A stretch of 58,624 nucleotides of DNA, taken from the NCBI RefSeq assembly GCF_003584015.1, contig NZ_QXFM01000107.1:1-58624 (forward strand), given 5' to 3'. The stretch's first letter is position 1, and each line of letters opens with the position of its first letter. Positions 35,604-46,000 of the stretch are shown piece after piece. This DNA is from Aurantiacibacter xanthus (GTDB taxonomy: Bacteria; Pseudomonadota; Alphaproteobacteria; Sphingomonadales; Sphingomonadaceae). A program made the position numbers and the translations under genes. The notes beneath the pieces are model-generated. The model was not told where the DNA came from. It ran no database searches and saw only the letters and a list, made by a program, of their open reading frames with translations.

Positions 35604-37775
35604 ATGTCCGTTCCACGCATACCGGGGCTGCGCGCCGGCACTTCCCTTTCCGTCCTTCTCCTGGCGCTGGCAGCGCCATCCGTCGCAAGTGCCAGCGATC
35701 GGGCTGACGATGACGTGCCTGCCAATGTCATCATCGTGACCGCAGCCATGCCGGAGGGTGTCGGCATCGGCACCCGATTGCCGCTGACCATTGCCGAAAC
35801 GCCGCAAACCATCAGTATCATCGACCGCAAACGGCTCGATGAGCAGCACCTCGTCACGCTCGACGATGTGATGACCAATGCGCCCGGCGTGACGGTCCAG
35901 CCGGGCACGCGCCTGCGCACCGCCTATTATTCGCGCGGCTTCGTGATCGACACGCTCAATTTCGACGGCATCCCGACATCGGGCTGGAACGAAGCCGTCA
36001 ACACCGAAGACATGGCGATCTACGACAGGGTGGAACTGCTGCGCGGCGCGAGCGGGCTGCTGCAGGGCACCGGCAACCCCTCGGGCACCATCAATCTGGT
36101 GCGCAAGCGGCCCGGTCGCGACCTGTCGGCCAATGCCACGCTGAGCGCCGGAAGCTGGAGCAACTTTCGCGCCGAGGGCGACGTCAGCATTCCGCTCACC
36201 AGCGGCGGCGACCTCAGGGCCCGCGCGGTCGGTGTGGTCGAAGATCGCGACTATTATTACGACGTTGGCCACCGCAACAAGGTGCTCGGCTACGGCACGC
36301 TGGAGTGGAACGTCACCCCGCGCACCGTGCTCGCCGCGACGATCAAGTGGCAGGATGTCCGCGATGACGGCACCTATATGGGCGTGCCGCGCTACAGCGA
36401 CGGCGGAGCGCTCGATCTGCCCCGTTCGCGCTACACCGGCGCGGACTGGTCGGAGCGCAACTGGAACAACACGCAGCTGTTCGCCGAGTTGCGCCACGAT
36501 TTCGGCAATGACTGGGAAGCGCGGTTAGCCGTCAGCCGGATCGATGGCGACAGCGACATGACCTACGCCAGCGCCTATGGCGCGGTGGACCGCGCGACCG
36601 GCCTCGGTCCGATCCTCTATGGCGGCTCCTACGATTTCGACAACCGCGAGACCGATCTCGACGGCTATGTCTCTGGCGGGTTCGACCTGCTCGGCCAGCG
36701 TCACCAGATCCTGATCGGCGGCAACTATTGGGACGGCCATACCCGGCAGGTCTCTTATGACCTGCCCGGCATGTTCGGCCCGGTGAACCTGTTCGCCGAC
36801 CGACCGGTGACGGTGCCCAGACCCGACACCCGGACATGGGCGGGCGAACAGACCACCGACACCAAGCAATATGGCGGATATGCCGTGCTGCGCCTGAAGC
36901 TGGCCGAGCCGCTGACGCTGATCGGTGGCGGCCGCCTGAGCTGGTGGGAGACGGAAACCGTGCGCCGCGCCAGCATCGGCGGGCCGCTCACTCCGACAGG
37001 GCGTTATCAGGTCGACAGCGAGTTTACGCCCTATGGCGGCCTGGTCTGGAAGCTGGGCGGCCCGTTCTCGTTTTACGCCAGCTACAGTTCGATCTTCACG
37101 CCGCAGAGCAACCTGACCCATGACGGCGAGGTCATCGACCCGATGACCGGTAACAATATCGAGGCTGGCCTCAAGGGAAGCTGGTTCCGCGACAAGCTCA
37201 ACGCATCCATCGCGCTGTTCCGTATTCGCCAGAACAACCGGGCACAGCTCGATCCCGACTATCCCTGCGCCCCCGGATCGACCTGCGCCTACATCGCCGA
37301 TGGCGAAGTGGAGAGCAAAGGGATCGACGCCGAAATCCAGGGCGAACTGGCCGAGGGCTGGAGCATTCAGGCGGGCTATACCTATACCGACACCGAATAT
37401 CTGCGTGACCGTACAGCGGCAGGCGATCCAAGCGGCAATCAGGGACAACAGTTCTCCACAATCACGCCCGCCCACATGGTGAAGCTCTGGACGCATTACC
37501 GGGTTCCGGCGCTCGATGGGCGGCTCGGCGTCGGAGCGGGCGTGAACTGGCAGAGCAGCTTCTACGTTACCTCGGGCGGGGTGCGGATGACGCAGGGCAG
37601 CTACGGTGTGGTCGATCTGCGGGTCGACTATGCGCTCACGCCGGGCATCGACCTCGCGCTCAACGCCAGGAACCTGTTCGACAAGACCTACTTCGCCGCC
37701 CTCGGCGGGACCGCGTGGAACAACTGGTATGGCGAACCCCGCAGCGTGATGGCCACCCTCAGGGTGAGGTACTGA
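35604..37775 (+). CDS. TonB-dependent ferri-siderophore receptor
   Basis: A 723-aa receptor of the FhuE/FpvA/FoxA type. Signal peptide ending VASA|SDRA. No long signalling domain. Plug motifs include PLTIAETPQTISIIDRKRLD, TYYSRGF-like TAYYSRGFVID, and LLRGASGLLQGTGNPSGTIN, the standard siderophore-receptor plug sequence. The barrel ends GEPRSVMATLRVRY. ATG 35604 has GAGG five bases upstream; the frame opens at a TTG inside the Fur box and that extension is unlikely. It heads a tight set with cupin, PepSY and permease genes. No siderophore synthesis genes are nearby, so a xenosiderophore is plausible. Confidence 0.9.
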   Translation: MSVPRIPGLRAGTSLSVLLLALAAPSVASASDRADDDVPANVIIVTAAMPEGVGIGTRLPLTIAETPQTISIIDRKRLDEQHLVTLDDVMTNAPGVTVQPGTRLRTAYYSRGFVIDTLNFDGIPTSGWNEAVNTEDMAIYDRVELLRGASGLLQGTGNPSGTINLVRKRPGRDLSANATLSAGSWSNFRAEGDVSIPLTSGGDLRARAVGVVEDRDYYYDVGHRNKVLGYGTLEWNVTPRTVLAATIKWQDVRDDGTYMGVPRYSDGGALDLPRSRYTGADWSERNWNNTQLFAELRHDFGNDWEARLAVSRIDGDSDMTYASAYGAVDRATGLGPILYGGSYDFDNRETDLDGYVSGGFDLLGQRHQILIGGNYWDGHTRQVSYDLPGMFGPVNLFADRPVTVPRPDTRTWAGEQTTDTKQYGGYAVLRLKLAEPLTLIGGGRLSWWETETVRRASIGGPLTPTGRYQVDSEFTPYGGLVWKLGGPFSFYASYSSIFTPQSNLTHDGEVIDPMTGNNIEAGLKGSWFRDKLNASIALFRIRQNNRAQLDPDYPCAPGSTCAYIADGEVESKGIDAEIQGELAEGWSIQAGYTYTDTEYLRDRTAAGDPSGNQGQQFSTITPAHMVKLWTHYRVPALDGRLGVGAGVNWQSSFYVTSGGVRMTQGSYGVVDLRVDYALTPGIDLALNARNLFDKTYFAALGGTAWNNWYGEPRSVMATLRVRY

Positions 37776-37776
37776 C

Positions 37777-38187
37777 ATGGCCATCACACTGTTCGACCCG
37801 CTCGACACGCTGGTCCGCCTCGACGCCGAGGCGCGCAAGGCTTCTCCCCTGCCCCGTTCGCCCGAGGCCTGGAGAGAGATCAACACATCGCATGGAGAAC
37901 GGGTGATCGGCATGTTCGCGCCGGTCGATCCGCAGGACCTGCATCCCGAGAAGTGGGAAATGCACCCGCATGGCGATGAGCTGCTTTTTCTGCTCGAAGG
38001 CGCAATCGATGTCGTGCTCGGTGACGACGACGGGCACGATCAAGCGCCACTCGCCCTGCGTGCCGGACAGGGCTGTCTTGTGCCGGTGGGCACCTGGCAC
38101 CGGCTGTTGCTGCGCGAACCGTCGCGGCTGATGTTCGTGACACCGGCGGGCGGAACGCGGATGCGGCCATGGCGTGATGGTGCGTAA
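37777..38187 (+). CDS. Small cupin-domain protein
   Basis: A 136-aa single-domain cupin. The metal-site histidines and Glu appear in WEMHPHGDELLFLLEG, and the second motif has PVGTWHRLLL. It starts one base after the receptor stop and ends two bases before the PepSY gene, so it belongs to the iron operon. Its role is unknown; small cupins in such clusters may bind or modify the imported ligand. Confidence 0.75.
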   Translation: MAITLFDPLDTLVRLDAEARKASPLPRSPEAWREINTSHGERVIGMFAPVDPQDLHPEKWEMHPHGDELLFLLEGAIDVVLGDDDGHDQAPLALRAGQGCLVPVGTWHRLLLREPSRLMFVTPAGGTRMRPWRDGA

Positions 38188-38189
38188 CG

Positions 38190-39233
38190 ATGCGCGCCGC
38201 TCTCTGGAAGGTTCACCGCTGGATCGGGCTGGCCTGCCTTGCGCCCTTTCTGATCCTGACGCTGACGGGCATCGGCCTTCTCCTCCTGCCGGCATGGCCC
38301 AAGGGAGCAGCCAGCCCGCTCGCTCCCGCCGGGATCGACAGGGCCGTGGCCGAGGCGAACCATTGCTTTCCGCAAGCGCAGATCGGCCTGATCATGCCGG
38401 GCCTGTCTCCGGCCAAGGAGTGGACGCTCGCCTTGCGCGAAGGAGACGGGATTGGCCGGACCCTCACCTTCGATCCGCGCGATGGCCGCGTTCTCGCCGA
38501 GGCGCGCAGCGGGTCGTCGCTGCGCGATATCCTGCTGGACCTGCACAACAGCCTGCTGATCGGTCTGCCCGGCAAGCTGGTCATGCTCGCCGCCTCGCTG
38601 GGGCTGCTGACGCTTGCCATAACCGGCCTTGCGATCATGCGCCGCCGCTTGCGGGTGCTGCGCCGCGCGCCATGGCATGGGGCCTATCCGCTTGCCTCGC
38701 TGCACAAATGGACCGGCCTTGTCGCGCTGGCCTTCCTGCTGCTGCTGAGCGTGACCGGCGCGATGCTGCTGGCGTTCAAGACGCTCGGTGACTTGCGATC
38801 CGGGCCGGAGCGTTCCGCTCCGCGGGCGATCGAACAGGTCCGCCCGGATAACCTTGCGGCAATGACGTCGACGGCGCTGGCGCTGCACCCCGGTGCGGAA
38901 ATTCAGGGCATCATGCCGGGCGGCGGTGATGGCCCCGTCGCGATCATGCTGCTCGATCGCAGCGCTGCGCCCTGGGCCAAATCGCGCACGCTGATGCTCG
39001 ACCGGCAGAGCGGCCAGCCCCTGCCCGCCCGTCCGGTGCCCGCCTTCATGCAGGTGATGATCGCCGCCAAGTCGCTCCACACCGGCCTGTGGAGCAGTGC
39101 GGCAGTGCGCGGTCTCTACCTCGCCTGCGCCCTGTTGTGCGGGGTTCTCGCCTGTTCCGGCCTGTTTCTGTGGCTGCAACGCCGACGCCTGCGCCGCTCC
39201 CTTCCCTCTGCAAGCAAAGCTGCCCACTCATGA
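38190..39233 (+). CDS. PepSY-domain membrane protein (putative siderophore-iron reductase)
   Basis: A 347-aa inner-membrane PepSY_TM protein. Helices lie at about residues 10-30, 125-150, 175-200 and 310-330; His-containing segments flank them (WKVHRWIGLA, LDLHNSLLIG, LHKWTGLVAL, KSLHTGLWSS), a pattern that can bind haem for electron transfer. Such proteins accompany ferri-siderophore receptors and are thought to reduce Fe(III) in the periplasm. It overlaps the permease gene by four bases (ATGA). Confidence 0.82.
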   Translation: MRAALWKVHRWIGLACLAPFLILTLTGIGLLLLPAWPKGAASPLAPAGIDRAVAEANHCFPQAQIGLIMPGLSPAKEWTLALREGDGIGRTLTFDPRDGRVLAEARSGSSLRDILLDLHNSLLIGLPGKLVMLAASLGLLTLAITGLAIMRRRLRVLRRAPWHGAYPLASLHKWTGLVALAFLLLLSVTGAMLLAFKTLGDLRSGPERSAPRAIEQVRPDNLAAMTSTALALHPGAEIQGIMPGGGDGPVAIMLLDRSAAPWAKSRTLMLDRQSGQPLPARPVPAFMQVMIAAKSLHTGLWSSAAVRGLYLACALLCGVLACSGLFLWLQRRRLRRSLPSASKAAHS

Positions 39234-40465
39234 CGATCATGCTTTCACGCGCCGAATGGCGTCTCTTCGCGCTCATTGCCTTTCTGTACATGACACAGGG
39301 CATTCCGCTCGGCCTTGCCATGGAGACCTTGCCGACTTTGCTGCGGCAGGACGGGGTCTCGCTGCAATGGCTGGCCCTGCTGCCGCTGGTCGGCCTGCCA
39401 TGGATCCTTAAGTTTCTCTGGGCACCGATGGTCGACAATGTCTGGTCTCAGCGCTTCGGCAAGCGGCGCAGCTGGATCATTCCGATGCAAAGCGTGGTGC
39501 TGCTGTGCCTGTTGCTCGTGGCCGCCATCGGTCTGACCGGCCCTGCAACTCCCGTGGCCCTCGCGCTGTTCGCCCTGTCCTCGCTGGCTTCGGCCACGCA
39601 GGACACGGCTACGGACGGGCTGACGGCGGAGAATGTCCACGGGCCCGCACTTGCCAGAGCCAATGCGGTGCAGGTCGGCGGCACGATGGTAGGGTTCTTC
39701 ATCGGCGGCTCGGGCTGCCTGATCCTGTCCGGGCTGTTTGGACGAACGGTCGCGCTGCTGGTCGTTGCCGCCATTGTCGGCGTGGGCCTGATGCTGGCGC
39801 TGCTGTGGCGCGAGCCCGGCACTGACCGGCAATCGCGCGAACGCCCCCGCGCCAGCCTCCTCCGCCTGATCAGGCGCCGGGGTGCCGGAGCGATCCTCGC
39901 CCTCGCCCTGCTGACGGCGGTTGCAGCAAGTTCGACTTTCGCGCTGTTCAAGCTCCTGCTGGTCGACCGCGGCTGGCCGCTCGAACAGATCGGAGCGCTC
40001 GGCATGGCGGGCGGCGTTGCGACGATCGTGATCGGTTGCGGCGGCGGCGCATGGTTGATCAACCGGGCTGGAATCCGGTTCGTCCTGATCTGCGGCCTTG
40101 CCTGCCTTGCGCTGTCCGCCGCGCTGTGGATGCAAGCAAGTGCCAGCGAGGCCGACGTCACGCAAGCGATGGCGCTGATTGCGGTCGTGGCAGGCTCAAT
40201 TGGCAGTGGCAGCGTCTCGGTTGCGTTGATGACGCTTGCCATGGCCTTTGCCCAGAAGGGCGATCAGGCCGGCACGGACATGACGGGTGTGCAAAGTACG
40301 CGCGATCTGGGCGAGATGGGCGGCAGCTCCTTTGCCACCTTCATCGCCGCGTCCTTCGGATATGGCGCGGCCTTCGGCGTTGCGCTCCTGCTGCCGTTCT
40401 GCGGCGCGCTCCTGTCGCTTGGGGCCAAGCCTAAGCGGCCTCCTGGAAATCCGCGTTCACGTTGA
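39230..40465 (+). CDS. MFS permease, RhtX/FptX-like siderophore importer
   Basis: A 411-aa, twelve-helix transporter. FLYMTQGIPLGLAMETLPTLLR near the N-terminus and SATQDTATDGLTAE are typical of the AmpG/RhtX/FptX group, which moves intact ferri-siderophores across the inner membrane. ATG 39230 overlaps the PepSY stop; the long upstream frame is a shadow of the PepSY gene. As last gene of the receptor-cupin-PepSY set it completes the uptake path. It converges with the PAS-LuxR regulator 45 bp away. Confidence 0.85.
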   Translation: MTIMLSRAEWRLFALIAFLYMTQGIPLGLAMETLPTLLRQDGVSLQWLALLPLVGLPWILKFLWAPMVDNVWSQRFGKRRSWIIPMQSVVLLCLLLVAAIGLTGPATPVALALFALSSLASATQDTATDGLTAENVHGPALARANAVQVGGTMVGFFIGGSGCLILSGLFGRTVALLVVAAIVGVGLMLALLWREPGTDRQSRERPRASLLRLIRRRGAGAILALALLTAVAASSTFALFKLLLVDRGWPLEQIGALGMAGGVATIVIGCGGGAWLINRAGIRFVLICGLACLALSAALWMQASASEADVTQAMALIAVVAGSIGSGSVSVALMTLAMAFAQKGDQAGTDMTGVQSTRDLGEMGGSSFATFIAASFGYGAAFGVALLLPFCGALLSLGAKPKRPPGNPRSR

Positions 40466-40509
40466 TCCGGGTATGATCACAAGATTTATCAGGGATATCG
40501 CCTCGCGTT

Positions 40510-42396
40510 CTACAACTGCGCAAGCGCGACAATTTTCGCAGCCTCAGGCAATGTGGAAACTCCGAGTTTCTCCATAATATGCACGCGATGCGTCTCGATG
40601 GTTCTTGGGCTCACCCCCAGTTCGCGCGCCAGCTCTTTGTTGGTCGCCCCGTCGCTCAAGCCCAAGAGCACTTCGCGTTCACGGTCGCTCAAAATCTGCA
40701 TGGATTCCTTCGCCCGGCGTACCGTATCGCCTTCTCGTTGGTCTTTGCGGATCGCGCTCAAAGCGGAAGAAATAGCCTGATCCAGCCGTTCGAGAGGGTC
40801 GGTGGGCAACACGATATCCTTGATCCCCTGCTTCATTAGCTGGATCGCTGTCGAAGCATCCGCCACCTCGGAAATAACCAGCAATGGGAAGGCATAAAAT
40901 TCACCCCTCAGCGCGCTGGCGAGACGGGTTGCTTCAACTCCGCCACTCGAATCCAGCAGGATTACACAGCCAGGGACGAGGCCCCGGCACACCTTGAGGA
41001 ATGTATCTACTCCGTCATAGCTACGAACGTCGTAGCCGTTAGCCTGAAAGCGCCGGTTCAGAGTAACCCGGCTTTCCATTTCCCCATCAATCAGGTGGAT
41101 GGTCCTGTAGCCTCCGTCCGTGATGTCTTGCGCGATGCCTCCCACCAGCCGGATCGATCCATCGGAGTCGAATATTGGGAACTTCGTGCTGCGGATCCAT
41201 TTGATCGCACCATCGGTCCGTACGATCCGATATTGTTCGCGCAGGACTTCACCCGACAGAAGCCTTTCAAGGCCCGCATCCTGGTGCGCCCGATCATCGG
41301 GATGAATGGCGCAGCGCCACTGATACCAACTGAAGCCGGGCTCCGGTAACTCTCCCCAAATCGTCCGACAAGCCGGACTGGTATACTCGACGGTCTTCTT
41401 GCTTACATCGATCACCCAAATCGCGTCGGCGGAGTTTTCGGCAAAACTCCGGAACACCGCCGAAGCCTTGCTCAGAGCCGTGGAGGATTGGTGAAGATCG
41501 TCCACGTCGGTCGCAACCCCGTACCATTCGACAATTTCTCCGGTGCCGTCGCTTCGGGGTTCCGAGGTCGCTATGTGCCAACGATATTCACCGTTGCGCA
41601 TTCGGAGCCGGTGATAGTGTCGAAAGGTTGCCTCGTCCCGCTGTGATCGCGCCCAGGTGTCGCGCACCGATGGCAGGTCATCAGGATGAACTGACTGCCA
41701 GACATTGTCGCTCGAAAGCCCTTCGCGCAATTTGTTGTTTGCCCAAAGAATTTCCCCTTGTGGAGAGGCCCGCCAAAGCAAGCTTGGCACGATATCGCTG
41801 ACCTGGTGCAGGCCCTCCTCGCTCCCGTTTGAGCGGGCTTGCGCTTCGATCCGATCAGCTTGCGTAAGGAGCGGCACCAGGACACCGCTGATTGTCCCGG
41901 CGTCGTCATAGATCGGCGAAAGGGAGGCTGCCCAACAGCTATCGTGCGCTTCGCCTCCGGGCTGTAGTGGAACTCGCAAGGACTTCGCAAAAATCGGCTT
42001 CCCCTCCAAGGCTTCGCGAAACAGAGGCCTTAGCTGCTCCATCGATTCAGGGAGCACCGCGGCAAGAGGGCTGCCAAGAGTGTTTACCTTCCTGCGAAGT
42101 GCAGGAAGGCAAGCATCGTTGTAGAAGCAAAGCAGTTCCGCTCCCCAACATATCAAGGTCGGATGACCGGAATTGAGGATGAGATTGAGCGTAGTGCGCA
42201 AGGTCGATGGCCAGCCTTCCATCGGCCCGAGGCTGGTTGATGACCAGTCGCGTAAAGCGATCTCAGTCCCTACCTGCCCGCCACCCTGTAACCAGTTTCG
42301 GGTGCGCCCCAAACGCGTTCGATTGATGTCTTGCACAAGTGTCAATGAACCATTCCTGCTACGTCCCGGGCCCCACAGCCCAAGCAAAAAATCCAT
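40510..42396 (-). CDS. PAS-PAS-receiver-LuxR regulator
   Basis: A 628-aa soluble regulator joining sensing and output. An N-terminal PAS-like region precedes two PAS domains of the PAS_3 type (about 195-310: SDIVPSLLWRASPQGEILWA; about 320-435: ENSADAIWVIDVSKKTVEYT, ending GGIAQDIT). Then a receiver-like domain (about 440-550) keeps an Asp in CVILLDSSGG but has lost the usual acidic pair (HLIDGE) and the conserved Lys (DIVLPTDP). A C-terminal LuxR HTH is clear: LSDREREVLLGLSDG, PRTIETHRVHIMEKLGV. It is divergent from the adhesin operon and its likely regulator. The first ATG lacks a clear ribosome site, so the start is uncertain. Confidence 0.82.
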   Translation of the reverse strand: MDFLLGLWGPGRSRNGSLTLVQDINRTRLGRTRNWLQGGGQVGTEIALRDWSSTSLGPMEGWPSTLRTTLNLILNSGHPTLICWGAELLCFYNDACLPALRRKVNTLGSPLAAVLPESMEQLRPLFREALEGKPIFAKSLRVPLQPGGEAHDSCWAASLSPIYDDAGTISGVLVPLLTQADRIEAQARSNGSEEGLHQVSDIVPSLLWRASPQGEILWANNKLREGLSSDNVWQSVHPDDLPSVRDTWARSQRDEATFRHYHRLRMRNGEYRWHIATSEPRSDGTGEIVEWYGVATDVDDLHQSSTALSKASAVFRSFAENSADAIWVIDVSKKTVEYTSPACRTIWGELPEPGFSWYQWRCAIHPDDRAHQDAGLERLLSGEVLREQYRIVRTDGAIKWIRSTKFPIFDSDGSIRLVGGIAQDITDGGYRTIHLIDGEMESRVTLNRRFQANGYDVRSYDGVDTFLKVCRGLVPGCVILLDSSGGVEATRLASALRGEFYAFPLLVISEVADASTAIQLMKQGIKDIVLPTDPLERLDQAISSALSAIRKDQREGDTVRRAKESMQILSDREREVLLGLSDGATNKELARELGVSPRTIETHRVHIMEKLGVSTLPEAAKIVALAQL

Positions 42397-43039
42397 GATT
42401 TATTTTCTTTTACAGCCGCTTATTTTGATGCATCCTGTTGCCATCGCAATATATGATCAGCATTCATTCACCGGGTTTTCTCCCGTTCCATCAAATCGGA
42501 AGAGGCGATGATTTTTACCACCGAAACGGCACACGCTCGTTCTTCGTTTGCAATGATTGAGATGTCTTTCTCGCCCGTAGCAAGCGAGGCACCAGTATGC
42601 AGACCACCGAAATGTGCCGATTATCCAACATGGTAAATCCATAGCATGGTAACATTTCTTGTCAGAGCAAGTATCGCAACCTTGTGACTTCACTCATGTT
42701 CTATACCTGAAACCACTCCTAATAATTGGTTAATTCAATTAAGATTTTGGTACGGTAATTCCACGTGGAAACAACGGATGGCCACGTGGAAATACCGAGC
42801 GATGATAATCCTCATATCTGTCATCACGAAAGTGGAAAGAAGAGGATTGAAAGCGCGGTATTGTCGTAAGGCGGATGTTGTTTCGCTCACGCCCGGTATC
42901 CCTAGCATCCTCTTTGCACTGTTCTTGATGGCATACCCGATCCGCAGGGACGGTTCATTGAGGCTGGCGCCATCCACTGTCGCAGCTCGTGAGCAACGCT
43001 TCCGGCGGACCTCGGGTGACAACAGTGAGGGTGCTTGCG
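42397..43039. other. Long intergenic region before the adhesin operon
   Basis: These 643 bp are clearly more AT-rich than their surroundings, especially 42397-42760. Short frames exist on both strands, but none has a ribosome site or family-like sequence. The region should carry the divergent promoters of the PAS-LuxR gene and the adhesin operon and holds the tandem CCACGTGG sites at 42759-42792. No RNA gene was recognised. Confidence 0.5.
42759..42792. promoter_or_regulatory. Tandem CCACGTGGAAA operator-like sites
   Basis: TTCCACGTGGAA (42759-42770) is a perfect 12-bp palindrome, and CCACGTGGAAA recurs at 42782-42792. The two cores are 21 bp apart, two helical turns, so they lie on the same DNA face. 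They sit about 250 bp upstream of the adhesin start. This is the arrangement expected of a dimeric regulator; the PAS-LuxR protein is the nearest candidate. Confidence 0.55.
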
Positions 43040-46000
43040 ATGACCGATGTACTGCTGATTGCCAAGGATAGCGGAACGAGCGAAGAGCTTGTGGCCAATC
43101 TCGTCACACTTGACGAAGCGAAGATCGTCGTGCTCGGGCTTGATCGCGCCGACGTGGTCGGCTTCCGGCGCGAGGGTCAGAACCTTGTGGTGGAACTCGC
43201 CTCGGGCGAGATGGTGATTGTAGAGAACTTCTACGCCAACTGGCCAGACGGCGAGATGAGCGAACTGGTCCTGGAAGAAGAGGACGGCTCTCACTGGTGG
43301 CTCCGTGATGAAAGCGGCCTCGAATTCGCGCAATATTCCCCGCTCGATTCCCCCGAACAATTGCTGGCAGCAGACGGTGGCGGCGGAGCGGGTATCGGCA
43401 TGTTACCGGTCCTCGGCGGCGCCGGTCTTCTTGGCGGACTTGCAGCCGCTGCTGGTGGAGGCGGGTCGTCCGGCCAATCTCCCTCCTCGCCTCCACCACC
43501 TCCCCCTCCCCCTCCGCCGCCGCCGCCGCCGCCGGCTCCCGAAGCCTTTCTGGAAAACGACACCGGCTTTTCTGACGAAGATGGCATTACCAACGATCCA
43601 ACCGTGATCGTGACCGGACTGGCAGTCGGCGCAACCTACGAATACAGCCTCGACGGCGGAGCCACGTGGACCGCTGGCACAGGCGGCAGCTTCGAACTGC
43701 CTGAGGGGAGTTACAATGACGGCGATGTCCTGGTTCGCCAGGTCGTCGCAGGGGCCCCCGCGAGCACGCCGATATCGGTCGGCCCGGTTACAGTAGACCT
43801 GTCCGCACCACCTCCGCCCGGTGCCGTGCTCGAAAACGACACCGGCGCTTCATCGGACGACGGCGTGACGAGCGACGGCACGGTCCTGGTGCCTGATCTG
43901 GACCCGGCCAACACCTGGGAATTCAGCCTCGATGGCGGCGAAACCTGGACTGCGGGTACTGGCTCCAGCTTCGAGTTGCCCGATGGAACCTATTCCGACG
44001 GGGATGTGTTGGTCCGCCAAATCGACGCCGCCGGCAATACTAGCGAAATCTCCGCCCTCGGCGCGGTGACGATCACTGATGATACTGACGCAGACGCTGA
44101 TGCTGACGCAGACGCCGATGCTGACGCAGACGCCGATGCTGACGCAGACGCCGATGCTGACGCAGACGCTGACGCCGATGCTGACGCCGATGCTGACGCA
44201 GACGCTGACGCCGATGCTGACGCCGATGCCGATGCTGACGCTGACGCAGACGCCGATGCTGACGCAGACGCTGACGCTGACGCTGATGCTGACGCAGACG
44301 CCGATGCTGACGCAGATGCCGACGCTGATGCTGACGCTGACGCCGATGCCGATGCTGACGCTGACGCTGACGCTGACGCAGACGCTGACGCTGACGCTGA
44401 CGCCGATGCTGACGCTGACGCAGACGCTGACGCAGACGCCGATGCTGACGCTGACGCTGACGCCGATGCTGACGCCGATGCCGATGCTGACGCAGATGCA
44501 GACGCTGACGCTGATGCTGACGCAGACGCTGACGCTGACGCTGACGCTGACGCCGATGCTGACGCTGACGCTGACGCTGACGCTGACGCCGATGCTGACG
44601 CCGATGCCGATGCTGACGCAGACGCTGACGCCGATGCTGACGCAGACGCCGATGCTGACGCAGACGCTGACGCCGATGCTGACGCAGACGCCGATGCTGA
44701 CGCTGACGCTGACGCAGATGCTGACGCCGATGCTGACGCTGACGCTGACGCAGATGCTGATGCTGATGCTGACGCTGACGCTGACGCAGACGCAGACGCA
44801 GACGCAGATGCTGACGCCGATGCTGACGCCGATGCAGATGCCGATGCCGATGCCGACGCAGATGCTGACGCTGACGCAGATGCTGACGCTGACGCTGACG
44901 CAGATGCTGACGCTGACGCAGATGCTGACGCTGATGCTGACGCTGACGCAGATGCTGACGCTGATGCCGACGCAGACGCCGATGCCGATGCCGATGCCGA
45001 TGCCGATGCCGATGCCGACGCTGATGCTGACCTCGGGGCCGAGGACGATATCGCCAACTTGACCGTCGCGGTCGAACTTGAAGAAGTTACCTACTCCGCC
45101 AGCGAAACCGGCAGTGGGCTTGTCTCGGTCGGCGCGCTGGGCCTTGGCCTCGCGATCAACGAGAGCGTTCCGGTTCTCGCGTTCACTGTCGATGCCGGCC
45201 ACAGCACCGATGTCGATGCCACTCTTTCGACCTCGGGCCTCTTGGACATAAACCTTCTCGGCGACGTGCAACTGGTCCTGCAGCAATACGATGCCGGCAC
45301 CGGAGAATGGACGAATGTCACCAGTGTGGGCAACGGCGGCCTGCTCGACATCACGCTGCTTGGGACCGACGACGTAGCCGAAGTCTCGATCGATGGGCTT
45401 GGCGAAGGGCAATATCGCCTGGTCACAGCGAGCAACTCTCTGATCGATCTTGGAGCGCTCAGCTCAGTTACGCTTGCGGCCGACTTTACCGACCAGAGCT
45501 ACATCAGCACCGGCACGGCGAGCGGCGACGTCCATGACAACGACGCCCTGAGCACCACTACAGTGGTTTCGGTCGAAGGACCGAGCGGGACGACAACCGT
45601 GCCGAGCACGGGAACGGTCGCGGTATCGGGTCTTTACGGCACCCTGCTTATCGCCGCTGATGGCTCCTACACCTACACGGCAGACCCGAATGTTGTGATC
45701 AACACGCCGCAGCAGGAGGTGTTCACCGTTTCGCTCAGCGACGGATCGATAAGCGAAATGTCGACGCTGACCTTCAATCTGGCACCGGACGAAACGCCTC
45801 CCACCGCACCGGCTGCCGAAATCTCGGCTGATGGAACCACGGTGTCGGGTGGTCCAGGGGCCGCGGAACCCGGCTCGACGGTCACTGTATTCGGTCCGGG
45901 CGGTGTCCCGATCGGATCGGCGATCGCCGGAAGCGATGGCAGCTACGCCATCGTACTCGATGATCCGCAGGTGGACGGCGAGGCCCTGACGGTTACGGCG

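Noticed and set aside
39525-39540. Another GGTCTGACC core inside the RhtX-like permease gene
   Set aside because: It lies within coding sequence, far from a promoter, in a GC-rich region where the core can occur by chance.
42457-42693. Cysteine-rich 78-codon minus-strand frame
   Set aside because: No ribosome site, no recognisable motif, and located in AT-rich promoter DNA; could not be supported as a gene.
44087-45031. CRISPR array or tandem DNA satellite
   Set aside because: There are no constant repeats with unique spacers; the period is 6 bases and varies only at third codon positions.
43850-45412. Long minus-strand and alternative plus-strand open frames through the Asp-Ala tract (Ala-Ser, Leu-Thr or Val-Ser repeats)
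   Set aside because: A period-6 repeat without stops keeps every frame open. Only the Asp-Ala frame continues into real domains on both sides.
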